In this document: positions 51,226-60,759 of the stretch, piece by piece
Layout of the letters: each line of letters starts with the position of its first letter
Position numbering within the stretch: the stretch's first letter is position 1
NCBI GenBank assembly: GCA_963744005.1
Contig: CAVURU010000003.1
Coordinates: forward strand, 2,046,001-2,110,000
Direction of reading: 5' to 3'
DNA: 64,000 bases
DNA from: Palsa-504 sp963744005
Lineage (GTDB): Bacteria; Actinomycetota; Actinomycetes; Streptosporangiales; Streptosporangiaceae
The notes under the pieces: model-generated
What the model saw: only the letters and a program-made list of their open reading frames with translations
What the model was told of the DNA's origin: nothing
Database searches by the model: none
Position numbers and translations under genes: made by a program

Positions 51226-52175
51226 GCAGCCCCGTCCCGCAGGGGGCCGACCCGGGCTCCCCCTCGCCGCTCGACCCGGCGTTGCCGGTCGAGAGCGCGG
51301 GCGGGTATCTCGGGGCCACCGGCGCGGCCGCGCTCGCGGTCGCCGCGCGGTCCGCCCCGGCCCGGTGGCAGCTGCTGCTGCGCCGGACGACATTCTGGGT
51401 CGGCGCGGTCATCATCGCCTTCTGGATCGTGTGCGCGCTCTTCGGGCACGCCATCGCTCCGGACAACCCGCTGGCCCAGGACCTGCTCTCGGCCAACATC
51501 GCCCCGTCCGGAGCGCACTGGTTCGGCACCGACCCGCTCGGCCGGGACGTGCTGTCCCGGGTCATCGTCGGGGCCCGGGACATCCTGATCATCACCCCGC
51601 TGGCCACCATCCTGGGCACGATCCTGGGCAGCGCGCTGGGCCTGGCCATGGGTTATTTCGGCGGCCTCTTCGACCAGATCGCCGGGCGGATCGTGGAGGC
51701 CATCCTGGCCCTGCCCTTCGTGATCATCGCCTTCTTGTTCGTGGTCTCCATCGGCGCGTCGGTGACGTCGATCACCATCATCATCGGGCTGGTCTTCACG
51801 CCGCTGATCGCCCGGACGGTGCGGGCCGCCGTCCTGGTCGAGCGGAACATGGACTACGTGCCGGCCTCGCGGCTGCTGGGCGAGAGCGCCAGCCGGGTCA
51901 TGTTCGGCGAGATCCTGCCCAACGTCATGCCCGCCATCCTGGTTGAGTTCACCGTCCGGCTGAGCTACGCGGTCTTCGCGGTGGCCACGCTGTCCTTTCT
52001 CGGCTTCGGCATCGCGCCGCCCACGCCCGACTGGGGCGCGGACATCGCGGCCAACTACGTGAACCTGGTGTCCGGGTACTGGTGGCAGACGCTGTTCCCG
52101 GCCCTGGCCATCGCGTCGCTGGTGGTCGCGGTGATCCTCATCGCCGACGCGATCGAGCAGGTGCTGGCCTCATGA
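51222..52175 (+). CDS. Peptide-type ABC transporter permease (DppC/OppC)
   Basis: 317-residue second permease. GTG 51222 overlaps the upstream stop. The long cytoplasmic N-terminus (about 60 residues) is usual for OppC. It shows HWFGTDPLGRDVLSRVIVGA with the DppC-type GTDxxGRD motif, then GRIVEAILALPFVIIAFLFV, and the EAA-like loop MDYVPASRLLGESASRVMF. It pairs with the previous permease. Its stop overlaps the ATP-binding gene start (ATGA). Confidence 0.94.
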   Translation: MSSPVPQGADPGSPSPLDPALPVESAGGYLGATGAAALAVAARSAPARWQLLLRRTTFWVGAVIIAFWIVCALFGHAIAPDNPLAQDLLSANIAPSGAHWFGTDPLGRDVLSRVIVGARDILIITPLATILGTILGSALGLAMGYFGGLFDQIAGRIVEAILALPFVIIAFLFVVSIGASVTSITIIIGLVFTPLIARTVRAAVLVERNMDYVPASRLLGESASRVMFGEILPNVMPAILVEFTVRLSYAVFAVATLSFLGFGIAPPTPDWGADIAANYVNLVSGYWWQTLFPALAIASLVVAVILIADAIEQVLAS

Positions 52176-54265
52176 GCACGGACCCGGCGGAAGAACTCGG
52201 CGACGGCCCGGGCGGCGGCCTGGCCACCGACGAGCTGGCCCTGTCGGTGGCCGGGCTGGACGTCACCTACCGGGTCCGGGGCCAGGACCGGCTGGCGCTG
52301 CAGGACGTGTCGTTCCAGATCGGCCGCGGGGAGTCCTACGGGCTGGTGGGCGAGTCCGGGTCGGGCAAGTCCACCGTGGCGCTGGCGCTGGTGCGCTACC
52401 TGCCCAGCAACGGCCGGGCGAGCGCCGGGGCGGTCCGGATCAACGGGCAGGACCCGCTGTCGATGGGCGGGGCGGCCCTGCGCGACCTGCGGGCCCGCAC
52501 GGTGTCGATGGTGTACCAGGAGCCGGGACGGGCGCTGAACCCGTCCATCCGGGTGGGCAAGCAGATCGCCGAGGTGTACCGGATCGCCGGCCAGTCCGGC
52601 GATCAGGCCGAGCACTCGGCCGAGGAGATGCTGCGCAAGGTACAGATCTCCGACCCGGGCCGGGTCATGCGCCGGTACCCGTTCGAGCTGTCCGGCGGCA
52701 TGGCCCAGCGGGTCGTCATCGCCATGGCCCTGGCCGTCTCGCCGTCGCTGCTCATCCTGGACGAGCCGACCACCGCGCTGGACGCCACGGTCGAGGCCGA
52801 GGTGCTGGACCTGGTAGCCGGGCTGCGGGCCGAGCTGTCCACCTCGGTGCTGTTCATCAGCCACAACCTGGCCGTGATCGCCAAGCTGTGCGACCGGGTC
52901 GGCGTGCTGTACGCGGGCAAGATGGTCGAGGAAGGGCCCGCGCGCGAGGTGTTCGAGAACCCGCGGCACCCGTACACGGTGGGGCTGCTGCGGTGCATCC
53001 CGCGGCGTGGCCAGCGCAAGGACACCGACCGGCTGGACACCATCCCCGGTTTCCTGCCCACCCCCGGGAACACGCTGACCGGCTGCATCTTCGCTCCCCG
53101 GTGCGCGCTGGCCACCGACCGCTGCCGGGAGGCTGAGCCGGAGCTGTTCAGCATCGGCCCGGCCCGGACCTCACGCTGCTACTTCCACGAGCAGGCGCCG
53201 GGGCTGCCCCGGGCCACCCCGGCCTCGGTCGGCGTGCTGCCGGGCACAAGCGGCGGCGAGCCGCTGGTGGTGGTGGAGGGGCTGTCCAAGACGTTCGACG
53301 GCGGAGTCCAGGCCCTGTCCGGGGTGGACCTGTCGATCCGGCAGGGCGAGACGCTGGGGCTGGTCGGCGAGTCGGGCAGCGGCAAGACCACGCTGGCCCG
53401 GGTCCTGCTCGGGCTCACCGCGCCGGACCAGGGCTCGGTCGTCACCCTGCACGGCACGGCGCTCAACCCGGACGCCCGGCGACGGTCCCGGGACGTGCTG
53501 CGCTCCCTGCAGATCGTGTTCCAGAACCCGGACTCGGCCCTCAACCGGCGCCAGACGGTCCGGGCCCTGATCAGCAGGCCGCTGACCCGGCTGGCCGGGT
53601 TGTCGGGGGCCCGGCTGCGGGAGCGGCTGGCCGACCTCATCTCCTCGGTGCGGCTGGAGGACCGGCATCTGCCGCTGCGGCCGGGCCAGCTGTCCGGCGG
53701 TCTCAAGCAGCGGGTGGCGATCGCGCGCGCCTTCGGCGGCAGCCCGGAGGTGGTGGTCTGCGACGAGCCGACCTCCGCGCTGGACGTCTCGGTCCAGGCG
53801 GCCATCCTCAACCTGCTGGCCGACCTGCAGAAGGCCGAACGGGTCACCTACCTGTTCATCTCCCACGACCTGGGCCTGGTCCGGTACCTGTCGGACCGGA
53901 TCGTGGTGCTCTACCTGGGCCGCATCATGGAGGTCGGGCCGTCCGAGACGGTCTTCGCGGGACCGCACCACCCCTACACCGAGGCGCTGTTCTCCGCCGT
54001 GCCGTCGCTCGACGGCCAGCGGCCCGATCGGATCCGGCTGACCGGCGAGATACCGTCCGCGGCCAACCCGCCGACCGGCTGCGTGTTCCACACCCGGTGC
54101 CCGCGACGGCTGCCTACCGGCATCTGCGAGTCCACCGAACCCCCGCTGCTCGAGGAAGAACAGGGTCACCAGATCCGCTGCCACATCCCGCTGGAAGAAC
54201 TGCGCACGCTGCAGCGAACCGAATCTGTCCTACCCGGCCAGGAAGGCGGGCCAGAAGGCGGCTAG
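52172..54265 (+). CDS. Fused two-domain peptide-ABC ATPase (DppD-DppF)
   Basis: 697 residues containing two complete ABC domains. Domain 1 has Walker A GESGSGKS (60-67), signature LSGGMAQRVVIA and Walker B LLILDEPTTALD. Domain 2 has Walker A VGESGSGKTTLAR at about 395, signature LSGGLKQRVAIA and Walker B VVVCDEPTSALD. Each ends with the oligopeptide-transporter C-terminal Cys-rich tail (GCIFAPRCALATDRC; GCVFHTRCPRRLPTGIC), which may hold an iron-sulfur centre. Fusion of OppD and OppF is common in actinobacteria. It overlaps the upstream gene by 4 bp. Confidence 0.95.
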   Translation: MSTDPAEELGDGPGGGLATDELALSVAGLDVTYRVRGQDRLALQDVSFQIGRGESYGLVGESGSGKSTVALALVRYLPSNGRASAGAVRINGQDPLSMGGAALRDLRARTVSMVYQEPGRALNPSIRVGKQIAEVYRIAGQSGDQAEHSAEEMLRKVQISDPGRVMRRYPFELSGGMAQRVVIAMALAVSPSLLILDEPTTALDATVEAEVLDLVAGLRAELSTSVLFISHNLAVIAKLCDRVGVLYAGKMVEEGPAREVFENPRHPYTVGLLRCIPRRGQRKDTDRLDTIPGFLPTPGNTLTGCIFAPRCALATDRCREAEPELFSIGPARTSRCYFHEQAPGLPRATPASVGVLPGTSGGEPLVVVEGLSKTFDGGVQALSGVDLSIRQGETLGLVGESGSGKTTLARVLLGLTAPDQGSVVTLHGTALNPDARRRSRDVLRSLQIVFQNPDSALNRRQTVRALISRPLTRLAGLSGARLRERLADLISSVRLEDRHLPLRPGQLSGGLKQRVAIARAFGGSPEVVVCDEPTSALDVSVQAAILNLLADLQKAERVTYLFISHDLGLVRYLSDRIVVLYLGRIMEVGPSETVFAGPHHPYTEALFSAVPSLDGQRPDRIRLTGEIPSAANPPTGCVFHTRCPRRLPTGICESTEPPLLEEEQGHQIRCHIPLEELRTLQRTESVLPGQEGGPEGG

Positions 54266-54363
54266 CGAGCGGTCGCGGCAACACGGGCGCGGCAACACGG
54301 GCGAGAACAAACCGGGCTGGTCTGTAGGCCCGGACTCAAATAAGGAAAGCACGGAGGCTCCTT

Positions 54364-56073
54364 GTGACACGGAATATTGACCACCGCCGGCTCGCGCGCC
54401 TGCGCGAAGGCCAGGGAGAGATCGCCAACCACATCATCGATGAGTTCGCCGCGGGACGGCTGACCCGGCGTGACTTCATCCGGCGCGGCACCGTCATCGG
54501 CATCTCGGTGCCGGTGCTCGGCGGGATCCTGGCCGCCTGCAGCAGCAGCTCGTCCAGCTCGTCCGCGGCCACCGGGTCGTCGTCATCGGCGGCGGGCACG
54601 CCCGGCGCGACCATCAAGGCCGGCATCGTCACGCCGACCGGGGCCATCAACCCGGTGACCGTGGCCGACCAGGGCGGCCTGGACATGCTCGGGCAGACCG
54701 GCGAGTACCTGTGCCTGTCCGGCCAGACGCTGAACCTGACCCCGGTGCTGGCCACCAGCTGGTCGGCGAACTCCACCGCGGACGTATGGACGTTCAAGCT
54801 CCGCACGGGGGTCACGTTCCACAACGGCGCGGCCATGACGGCCGACGACGTGGTCTACACGTTCAAGCTGCTGACCGACCCGAAGAACGCCTCGAACTCG
54901 CTGTCGGCCCTGCCCAACACGGTGCTCAAGCCGACCGGCGTGGTCAAGGTGGACGACGCGACCGTGGCCTTCCACCTCGAGGCCCCGAACGGGAACTTCC
55001 CGTACCTGGTCTCATCGGACAACTACAACGCGATCATCATCCCGAACAACTACAACCCGGCGCAGTGGGAGAGCTCGTTCATCGGCACCGGGCCGTTCAA
55101 GCTCGGGTCCTACACGGCCAAGGTCGGGGCCAGCTTCACCCGCAACGAGTCGTACTGGGGCACCAAGGCGCTGCCGTCGGGGACCCAGTTCACGTTCTAC
55201 GACACCCCGGCGGCGGCCGTGCTGGCCATGACGGGCGGGTCCATCGACGTGCTCGGGCAGTTCGCGGTGAGCGGCGGGGAAGCGCTGCTGAACGGCAGCT
55301 ACAACGTGATCAAGCTGAAGTCCAGCGCGCACCGCGAGCTGTCGATGCGCACCGACCAGGCCCCGTTCACCGACCCGCGGGTCCGGCAGGCCATCGCGCT
55401 GACCCTGAACCGGCCGCAGATCGTCACCGCGCTGTTCAAGGGTTTCGCCGACCTCGGCAACGACAGCCCGTTCGCGCCGGTCTTCCCGTCGACCAACACC
55501 AGCGTGGCGCAGCGGGCCCAGAACCTGAGCCAGGCCAAGTCGCTGCTGGCCGCGGCCGGGCACCCCTCGGGCTTCTCCACCCAGCTCGTGACCGAGAACC
55601 TGCTGGAGATCCCGCAGTACGCCCAGATCGTGGTGCAGTCCGCGGCGGAGATCGGGGTCAAGATCAGCCTGAAGGTGGAGAGCTCGTCGCAGTACTACGG
55701 CAAGGCCACCTTCGGGAACTCGGACTGGCTGGACGCCCCGATGAGCCTGGTCGACTACGGCCACCGCAGCGTGCCGAACGTGTTCCTGGGCGCGCCGCTG
55801 GTGACCACCAACGCGACGACGGGCGCGGGCCCGTGGAACGCGGCGCACTTCAGCAACAGCCAGTACGACGGGCTGGTGACCCAGTTCAACGCGGCCTCGG
55901 ACCTGTCCACCCAGCGGAGTCTCGCGGGGCAGATCGAGACGCTGCTGCTGGCCCAGACGCCGATCATCTTCGGGTACTTCTACAACTACCTGACGGCGAC
56001 GGCGAAGAACGTCACCGGCGTGTACCCGACCGCGATCGGGCACCTGTTCCTGTACAACGCGGCCAAGAGCTAA
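54364..56073 (+). CDS. Peptide-type ABC transporter substrate-binding lipoprotein (SBP_bac_5)
   Basis: 569 residues from GTG 54364, with GGAGG about seven bases upstream. The N-terminus carries a Tat motif (TRRDFIRRGT, 35-43) and lipobox GGILAAC with Cys at about 59, so it is probably an exported folded lipoprotein. Ser-rich linker follows. The SBP_bac_5 core includes WTFKLRTGVTFHNGAAMTAD, DVVYTFKLLTDP and FIGTGPFKLGSYTAK, with a late DWLDAPMSLVDYGHRSVPNV. The ligand is a short peptide or similar organic compound. It is adjacent to the lyase locus, so the ligand may be its substrate. Confidence 0.94.
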   Translation: MTRNIDHRRLARLREGQGEIANHIIDEFAAGRLTRRDFIRRGTVIGISVPVLGGILAACSSSSSSSSAATGSSSSAAGTPGATIKAGIVTPTGAINPVTVADQGGLDMLGQTGEYLCLSGQTLNLTPVLATSWSANSTADVWTFKLRTGVTFHNGAAMTADDVVYTFKLLTDPKNASNSLSALPNTVLKPTGVVKVDDATVAFHLEAPNGNFPYLVSSDNYNAIIIPNNYNPAQWESSFIGTGPFKLGSYTAKVGASFTRNESYWGTKALPSGTQFTFYDTPAAAVLAMTGGSIDVLGQFAVSGGEALLNGSYNVIKLKSSAHRELSMRTDQAPFTDPRVRQAIALTLNRPQIVTALFKGFADLGNDSPFAPVFPSTNTSVAQRAQNLSQAKSLLAAAGHPSGFSTQLVTENLLEIPQYAQIVVQSAAEIGVKISLKVESSSQYYGKATFGNSDWLDAPMSLVDYGHRSVPNVFLGAPLVTTNATTGAGPWNAAHFSNSQYDGLVTQFNAASDLSTQRSLAGQIETLLLAQTPIIFGYFYNYLTATAKNVTGVYPTAIGHLFLYNAAKS

Positions 56074-56137
56074 CCTGCGGGGTGTGCCCGGCGCGTCCGG
56101 GCACACCCGTACCGCGCAGACAGGAGAGCCAGTCCAG

Positions 56138-56863
56138 ATGGCGGCCGAGCCCCCGGTCCTGGCCGGGGCCCACCAGGATGGTCACCATCACCGGGACGTG
56201 TCGGGCGGATGGCTGCGGCCGGCCGTCTTCGGCGCGATGGACGGACTGGTCACCAACGTGTCGCTGATCTGCGGGGTGGGCGGCGGAGGCGGGGAAGCGC
56301 ACGCCATCGTGCTGACCGGCCTGGCGGGCCTGGCCGCGGGCGCGTTCTCGATGGCCGCCGGGGAGTACGTCTCGGTGTCCTCGCAGAACGAGCTGGTCCA
56401 GGCCGAGGTGGACAAGGAACGGCACGAGCTCGAGCACAACGCGGCGGCCGAGGAGGCCGAGCTGGCCGCGATGCTCGCCGACCGCGGCGTCAGCGTCGCC
56501 ACCGCGCGGCAGGCCGCGGCCGAGATCTCCGCGAACCCGGACAAGGCGCTGGCCGTGCACGCGCTCGAGGAACTCGGCATCGACCCCAGCGACCTGCCCT
56601 CGCCCCTGGTGGCGGCGGGCGCGTCGCTGGCCGCGTTCGCAGTGGGCGCGCTGATCCCGCTGCTCGGCTACCTGGCCGGGCTGGACGTGCTGGGCGTCGC
56701 GCTCGGGCTGGCCGCGGTGGCTTCGGTGGCGGGCGGCGGCCTGGTGGCCCGGCTGACCGGCCGGCCGTTCTGGCGCGGGGCGCTGCGGCAGCTGGCCCTG
56801 GGCGCGGGTGCGGCCGGGATCACCTACCTGATCGGCATGGGCATCGGCCACATCATCGCCTAG
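56138..56863 (+). CDS. VIT1/CCC1-family metal transporter
   Basis: 241-residue integral membrane protein of the VIT1/CCC1 (iron/manganese) family. It shows GWLRPAVFGAMDGLVTNVSL, GLAAGAFSMAAGEYVSVSSQ (the SMAAGEYVS signature), a soluble helical segment with acidic residues (DKERHELEHNAAAEEAELAA) that matches the metal-binding loop, and the C-terminal helices ASLAAFAVGALIPLLGYLAG and LGAGAAGITYLIGMGIGHII. The family moves divalent iron or manganese out of the cytoplasm. The start ATG 56138 has AGGAGAG 12 bases upstream. It stands alone. Confidence 0.93.
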   Translation: MAAEPPVLAGAHQDGHHHRDVSGGWLRPAVFGAMDGLVTNVSLICGVGGGGGEAHAIVLTGLAGLAAGAFSMAAGEYVSVSSQNELVQAEVDKERHELEHNAAAEEAELAAMLADRGVSVATARQAAAEISANPDKALAVHALEELGIDPSDLPSPLVAAGASLAAFAVGALIPLLGYLAGLDVLGVALGLAAVASVAGGGLVARLTGRPFWRGALRQLALGAGAAGITYLIGMGIGHIIA

Positions 56864-56878
56864 GCCGGACTCACCCGG

Positions 56879-57511
56879 TCACAGCGACGCGTTGATATAC
56901 CACAGGCCATTCTCCTGGGTGCACGGCACCGGGGAAAGGCTCGTGTTCCTGGTATTGCTGAGGACCTGAGCATAGGCCTGGGAAAAACTCAGCTGAGCAT
57001 TGGGCATCCCGGCGGACGAAACGCTATTGGTCACGCATCCAGTGGCTTTACTGCACATCGTCCCGGTCACCGCGACCAGGGCTTCGGAGCCCGATACGGT
57101 GGCCCCGCTCACCGCGGCGTTGCCGGTGAACGCGGGCAGCTGACTTTGCCGCGCGGCCTGGAAGCACGCCGCCTGGCTGGTCGGCACGAGGTAGGAGCAG
57201 GCCGTGTTCCAGTCGTCGGCCAGCTCGGCCTTGATCAGGCTCGTTTCGACGTCCTGAGGTGAGCCGTGGCCCGAGGCGGCCGCACTAGCCGAGGCGGACG
57301 CGCGGCCCGAAGCGGAGGCGGACGCCGCGGCTGACGCTGGGCTGAAGGCGGGCGCGGCGCTGGTCGCCGCGGGCGAGGCGGACGTGCTGGCCGCGCCGGA
57401 ACTGCACGCGGCCACGGCCACGGATAGGACGCCGGCCGCAGTCACGGCCCGGACGACAGTAAAGCCGCCCGCATCATGAATCCGCTGAAACAGCCCTCGG
57501 TACATTCTCAA
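56879..57511 (-). CDS. Secreted lipoprotein of unknown function
   Basis: 210 residues. The signal part carries a lipobox VAVAACSSG (Cys at about 36). A long Ala/Ser/Gly/Pro-rich linker (ASASASGRASASASAAAS) follows. The globular C-terminal half has six Cys (CSYLVPTSQAACFQAARQ, TMCSKATGCVTN, VPCTQENGLWYINASL), probably paired as disulfides. This resembles small actinobacterial exported proteins with an NTF2-like or DUF4878-type fold, but I cannot name one confidently. It has no operon partner and is convergent with the VIT1 gene. Confidence 0.8.
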   Translation of the reverse strand: MRMYRGLFQRIHDAGGFTVVRAVTAAGVLSVAVAACSSGAASTSASPAATSAAPAFSPASAAASASASGRASASASAAASGHGSPQDVETSLIKAELADDWNTACSYLVPTSQAACFQAARQSQLPAFTGNAAVSGATVSGSEALVAVTGTMCSKATGCVTNSVSSAGMPNAQLSFSQAYAQVLSNTRNTSLSPVPCTQENGLWYINASL

Positions 57512-57744
57512 TTTCGCCTCACCGTACTGCGGATCGATATATCAGCCAGGCGCCGTTGCAGAGCTGGATTCACGGTCGGAAACTGGGCCCAGAATAACGA
57601 GGCGGCTGGTTGCTGGCGGGCGGCCGCCGGGCCCGGCGGCCGCCCGCCAGCACGGGACCGCATGCCGGACCACAGCCGCGTCACCATATGCTTTCACGGT
57701 GTCCGGAGCCAGCATCCAGGCCAGGCCGTACGCGGCCTCGGCCC

Positions 57745-59001
57745 GTGGTAGCGGCCGACGGCCCGCTCCGGGTCGCGCTGCTGTCCTACCGCAGCAAGCC
57801 GCACTGCGGCGGACAGGGCGTCTATGTCCGCCATCTCAGCCGCGAGCTCGCCGCGCAGGGTCACCGGGTCGAGGTGTTCTCCGGGCCGCCGTACCCCGAG
57901 CTGGATCCCGGTTCCCGGCTGACCGAGGTACCCAGCCTGGACCTGTACCGCGAGCCCGACCCGTTCCGCACGCCGCGGTGGAGTGAGTACCGGGACGCGA
58001 CCGACGTGCTGGAATCGCTGATGATGCGGGCCGGGGCATTTCCCGAGCCGCTGACCTTCAGCCTGCGGGTGCGGCGCGTGCTGGCCGCCCGGGCCGGGGA
58101 CTTCGACGTGGTGCACGACAACCAGGGCCTGGGCTACGGGCTGCTCGGCCTGGGGCTGCCGCTGGCGGTCAGCATCCACCACCCGATCAGCGTGGACAAG
58201 CGCATCGACCTGGCCGAGCTGGGGCCGCTGGAGCGGCTGTCCCGGCGCCGCTGGTACGGGTTCGTCCGGATGCAGGCCCGGGTGGCCCGGCGCATCGCCC
58301 GGTCCGGCCCGGTCATCACCGTGTCGGACTCAGCCCGGCGCGACATCAGCCGGGACTTCAAGATCCCGGCCGGGCAGGTCCGGGTCATCCCCCTCGGGGT
58401 GGACACCAGGATCTTCCGGTCGCGGCCGGCGCCCCGGGTCCCGGGCCGGATCATCGCCGTGGCCAGCGCCGACTCGCCCATCAAGGGCGTGGCCACGCTG
58501 CTGGCCGCGGTGGCCAAGCTGGTCACCGACACCGATGCGCACCTGATCATCGTGGGCCAGCCGGCCCCGGCCACCGAGCGGCTGGCCGCCGAGCTGTCGG
58601 TGGCCGACCGGGTCAGCTTCACCCACGGGCTGGATGACGAGGCCTTCTCCGCGCTGCTGGCCAGCGCGGAGATCGCGGTCGTGCCCTCGCTGTACGAGGG
58701 CTTCTCGCTGCCCGCCGTGGAACACATGGCCTCCGGCACGCCGCTGGTGGCCAGCCGGGCCGGCGCCCTGCCCGAGGTGACCGGCGACGCCGCCGTCCTG
58801 GTCCGGCCCGGTGACAGCGACGAGCTGGCCGGGGTACTGCGGCGGCTGCACAACTCGCCCGCCGAGCGGGCCGCGCTGGCTGACCGGGCGCTGGGCCGGG
58901 TCCGCGAGCGGTACGCCTGGCCGGCCGTGGCCCGGGCCACCGCGGAGGCGTACCGGCAGGCCAGCACCGGTTCCCGGGCCGACGGGGCGGCCGGGTGCTG
59001 A
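57745..59001 (+). CDS. GT4-family glycosyltransferase
   Basis: 418 residues from GTG 57745. The GT4 hallmarks are the N-terminal VALLSYRSKPHCGGQGVYVR, SRELAAQGHRVEVFSGPPYP, the acceptor-side DVVHDNQGLGYG, and the donor-binding SLYEGFSLPAVEHMASGTPL (E-x7-E) followed by ASRAGALPEVTGDAAVLVRP. Substrate-side and donor specificity are unknown. It overlaps the following methyltransferase by 7 bp and leads a four-gene unit. Confidence 0.93.
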   Translation: MVAADGPLRVALLSYRSKPHCGGQGVYVRHLSRELAAQGHRVEVFSGPPYPELDPGSRLTEVPSLDLYREPDPFRTPRWSEYRDATDVLESLMMRAGAFPEPLTFSLRVRRVLAARAGDFDVVHDNQGLGYGLLGLGLPLAVSIHHPISVDKRIDLAELGPLERLSRRRWYGFVRMQARVARRIARSGPVITVSDSARRDISRDFKIPAGQVRVIPLGVDTRIFRSRPAPRVPGRIIAVASADSPIKGVATLLAAVAKLVTDTDAHLIIVGQPAPATERLAAELSVADRVSFTHGLDDEAFSALLASAEIAVVPSLYEGFSLPAVEHMASGTPLVASRAGALPEVTGDAAVLVRPGDSDELAGVLRRLHNSPAERAALADRALGRVRERYAWPAVARATAEAYRQASTGSRADGAAGC

Positions 59002-59726
59002 CCGTCGATTTCCGCCGGTTCCCGGTGCGGCCCGGCCAGCGGGTCCTCGACCTGGGCTGCGGCGCCGGGCGGCACGCGTTCGAGGTGTACCGCCGGGGCG
59101 GGAACGTGGTCGCGTTTGACCTGGAGGCCACCGAGCTGTCCGCGGTGCGCGGCATGTTCGGCGCGATGCGCGAGGCGGGCGAGGCGGGCCCGGTACCGGG
59201 CCAAGGGACGGGCGCGGCGGCCGTGTCGGGCGACGGGACCAGGATGCCGTTCGGCGACGGGGTGTTCGACCGGGTCATCGCGGCCGAGGTCCTCGAGCAC
59301 GTGCTGGATGACCAGCGGGCCATGAACGAGCTGGCCCGGGTGCTGCGGCCGGGCGGGCTGGCCGCGATCACCGTGCCGAGCTGGCTGCCGGAACGGGTCT
59401 GCTGGGCGCTGTCGCAGGAGTACCACGAGGTGCCCGGCGGTCACGTCCGGATCTACACCCGGGTCGAGCTGGAAGCCAAGCTGGCCCGGGCCGGGCTGAC
59501 GGTCGGATGGCATCACTACGCGCACGGGCTGCACGCGCCGTACTGGTGGCTGAAGTGCGCGGTCGGCGTGGACGACGACAAGCACCCGCTGGTCAGCGCC
59601 TATCACCGGATGCTGGTCTGGGACATCATGCGCAAGCCCGCGATCACCCAGCGGGCCGAGCAGGCGCTGAACCCGCTGATCGGCAAGAGCCTGGTCGTGT
59701 ACGCGGTCAAGCCGGAGCGGCCGTGA
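58995..59726 (+). CDS. Class I SAM-dependent methyltransferase
   Basis: 243 residues from GTG 58995. Motif I is VLDLGCGAGRHAFEVYRRGG, motif II VVAFDLEATELSAVRGMFGA, motif IV/post-I RMPFGDGVFDRVIAAEVLEH, motif VI LRPGGLAAITVPSW. The methyl acceptor is unknown. Its start lies inside the glycosyltransferase gene, and its end overlaps the next start by 4 bp (GTGA), so tight operon coupling is likely. Confidence 0.92.
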   Translation: MLTVDFRRFPVRPGQRVLDLGCGAGRHAFEVYRRGGNVVAFDLEATELSAVRGMFGAMREAGEAGPVPGQGTGAAAVSGDGTRMPFGDGVFDRVIAAEVLEHVLDDQRAMNELARVLRPGGLAAITVPSWLPERVCWALSQEYHEVPGGHVRIYTRVELEAKLARAGLTVGWHHYAHGLHAPYWWLKCAVGVDDDKHPLVSAYHRMLVWDIMRKPAITQRAEQALNPLIGKSLVVYAVKPERP

Positions 59727-60746
59727 CGGGTGAGGCGGCCTGGGCGGAACAGGCGGCCCTCAGCGAGGCGGAGGTGCGGGCGACCGGGGCGGCGATCGCC
59801 CGGGCCCAGGAGCCGTCCGGGGCCATCCCCTGGCCGGACGGGCACACCGACGCGTGGGATCACGTCGAGTGCGCGATGGCGCTGAGCGCGTGCGGGCTGC
59901 GCGAGCCGGCCCGGCGGGCCTACGCCTGGCTGCGCGACGCGCAGCGGCCGGACGGATCGTGGCCGCGGTCCAGCGTGGGCGGCGCGGCACGTGATCCGGC
60001 CGCCGAGAGCCATCACGCGGCCTACGTCGCGGTGGGCAGCTGGCACGAATACCTGGTCACCGGGGACGAGGCGCACGCCGCGGCCATGTGGCCGACGGTA
60101 CGCCGGGCCATCGGCTGGGTGCTGGGGCTGCGCGGCCCGCGAGGCGAGATCTTCTGGGAACGGGACGCGGCCGGGCGGCCCGGGACCTACGCGCTGCTGT
60201 CCGCGTGCTCCAGCATCGGGCAGAGCCTGCGCTGCGCGGTGGCGCTCAGCGCGCTGGCCGGGGATCCGCAGCCGGACTGGGAGCACGCGGCGGACCGGCT
60301 CGAGCGCCTGGTGGCAGCGGAGCCCGGAGCGTTCGCGGACCGGAGCCGGTTCGCGATGGACTGGTACTACCCGGTGCTGAGCGGCGCGGTCCGCGGCTCA
60401 GCCGCCGCGGCCCGGCTGGCCGCGGGCTGGGACGGGTTCATGGTGCCCGGGCTGGGCGTGCGGTGCGTCCGCGACCATCCGTGGGTCACCGGTGCGGAGA
60501 CCTGCGAGCTGGCCCTGGCCCTGGACGCCTGCGGGATGACAGACGAGGCAGCCGACCGTGTTCGGCACGGTCCAGCACCTGCGCCATCCGGACGGCTCGT
60601 ACTGGACGGGCTGGCAGTACGCCAACCAGAACCACTTCCCGGCCGAGCGGTCGAGCTGGACCGCGGCCGCCGTGGTGCTGGCCGCCGACGCGCTGACCGG
60701 CCTGTCCGGCGGGGCGGGCATCTTCCGCGACCCGCCGCGAGCCTAG
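59723..60746 (+). CDS. Prenyltransferase/squalene cyclase-like alpha-barrel protein (one frame break)
   Basis: GTG 59723. Repeats of alpha/alpha type are visible: GAIPWPDGHTDAWDHVECAM, ALSACGLREPARRAYAWLRD, AQRPDGSWPRSSVGGAARDP and ESHHAAYVAVGSWHEYLVTG. They resemble terpenoid cyclase/prenyltransferase or six-hairpin glycosidase barrels. At about 60555 the frame changes from ACGMTDEAADR to TVQHLRHPDGSYWTGWQYAN, then QNHFPAERSSWTAAAVVLAA and ends at 60746. The corrected length is about 340 residues. No DxDD cyclase motif is evident, so the activity is doubtful. Confidence 0.78.
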
Positions 60747-60759
60747 AAGCCCCGGGTAC

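Noticed and set aside
54309..54363. Terminator-like element between the ATPase and the binding-protein gene
   Set aside because: No strong inverted repeat was found in this gap; the importer genes may be one transcript or the binding protein may have its own promoter.
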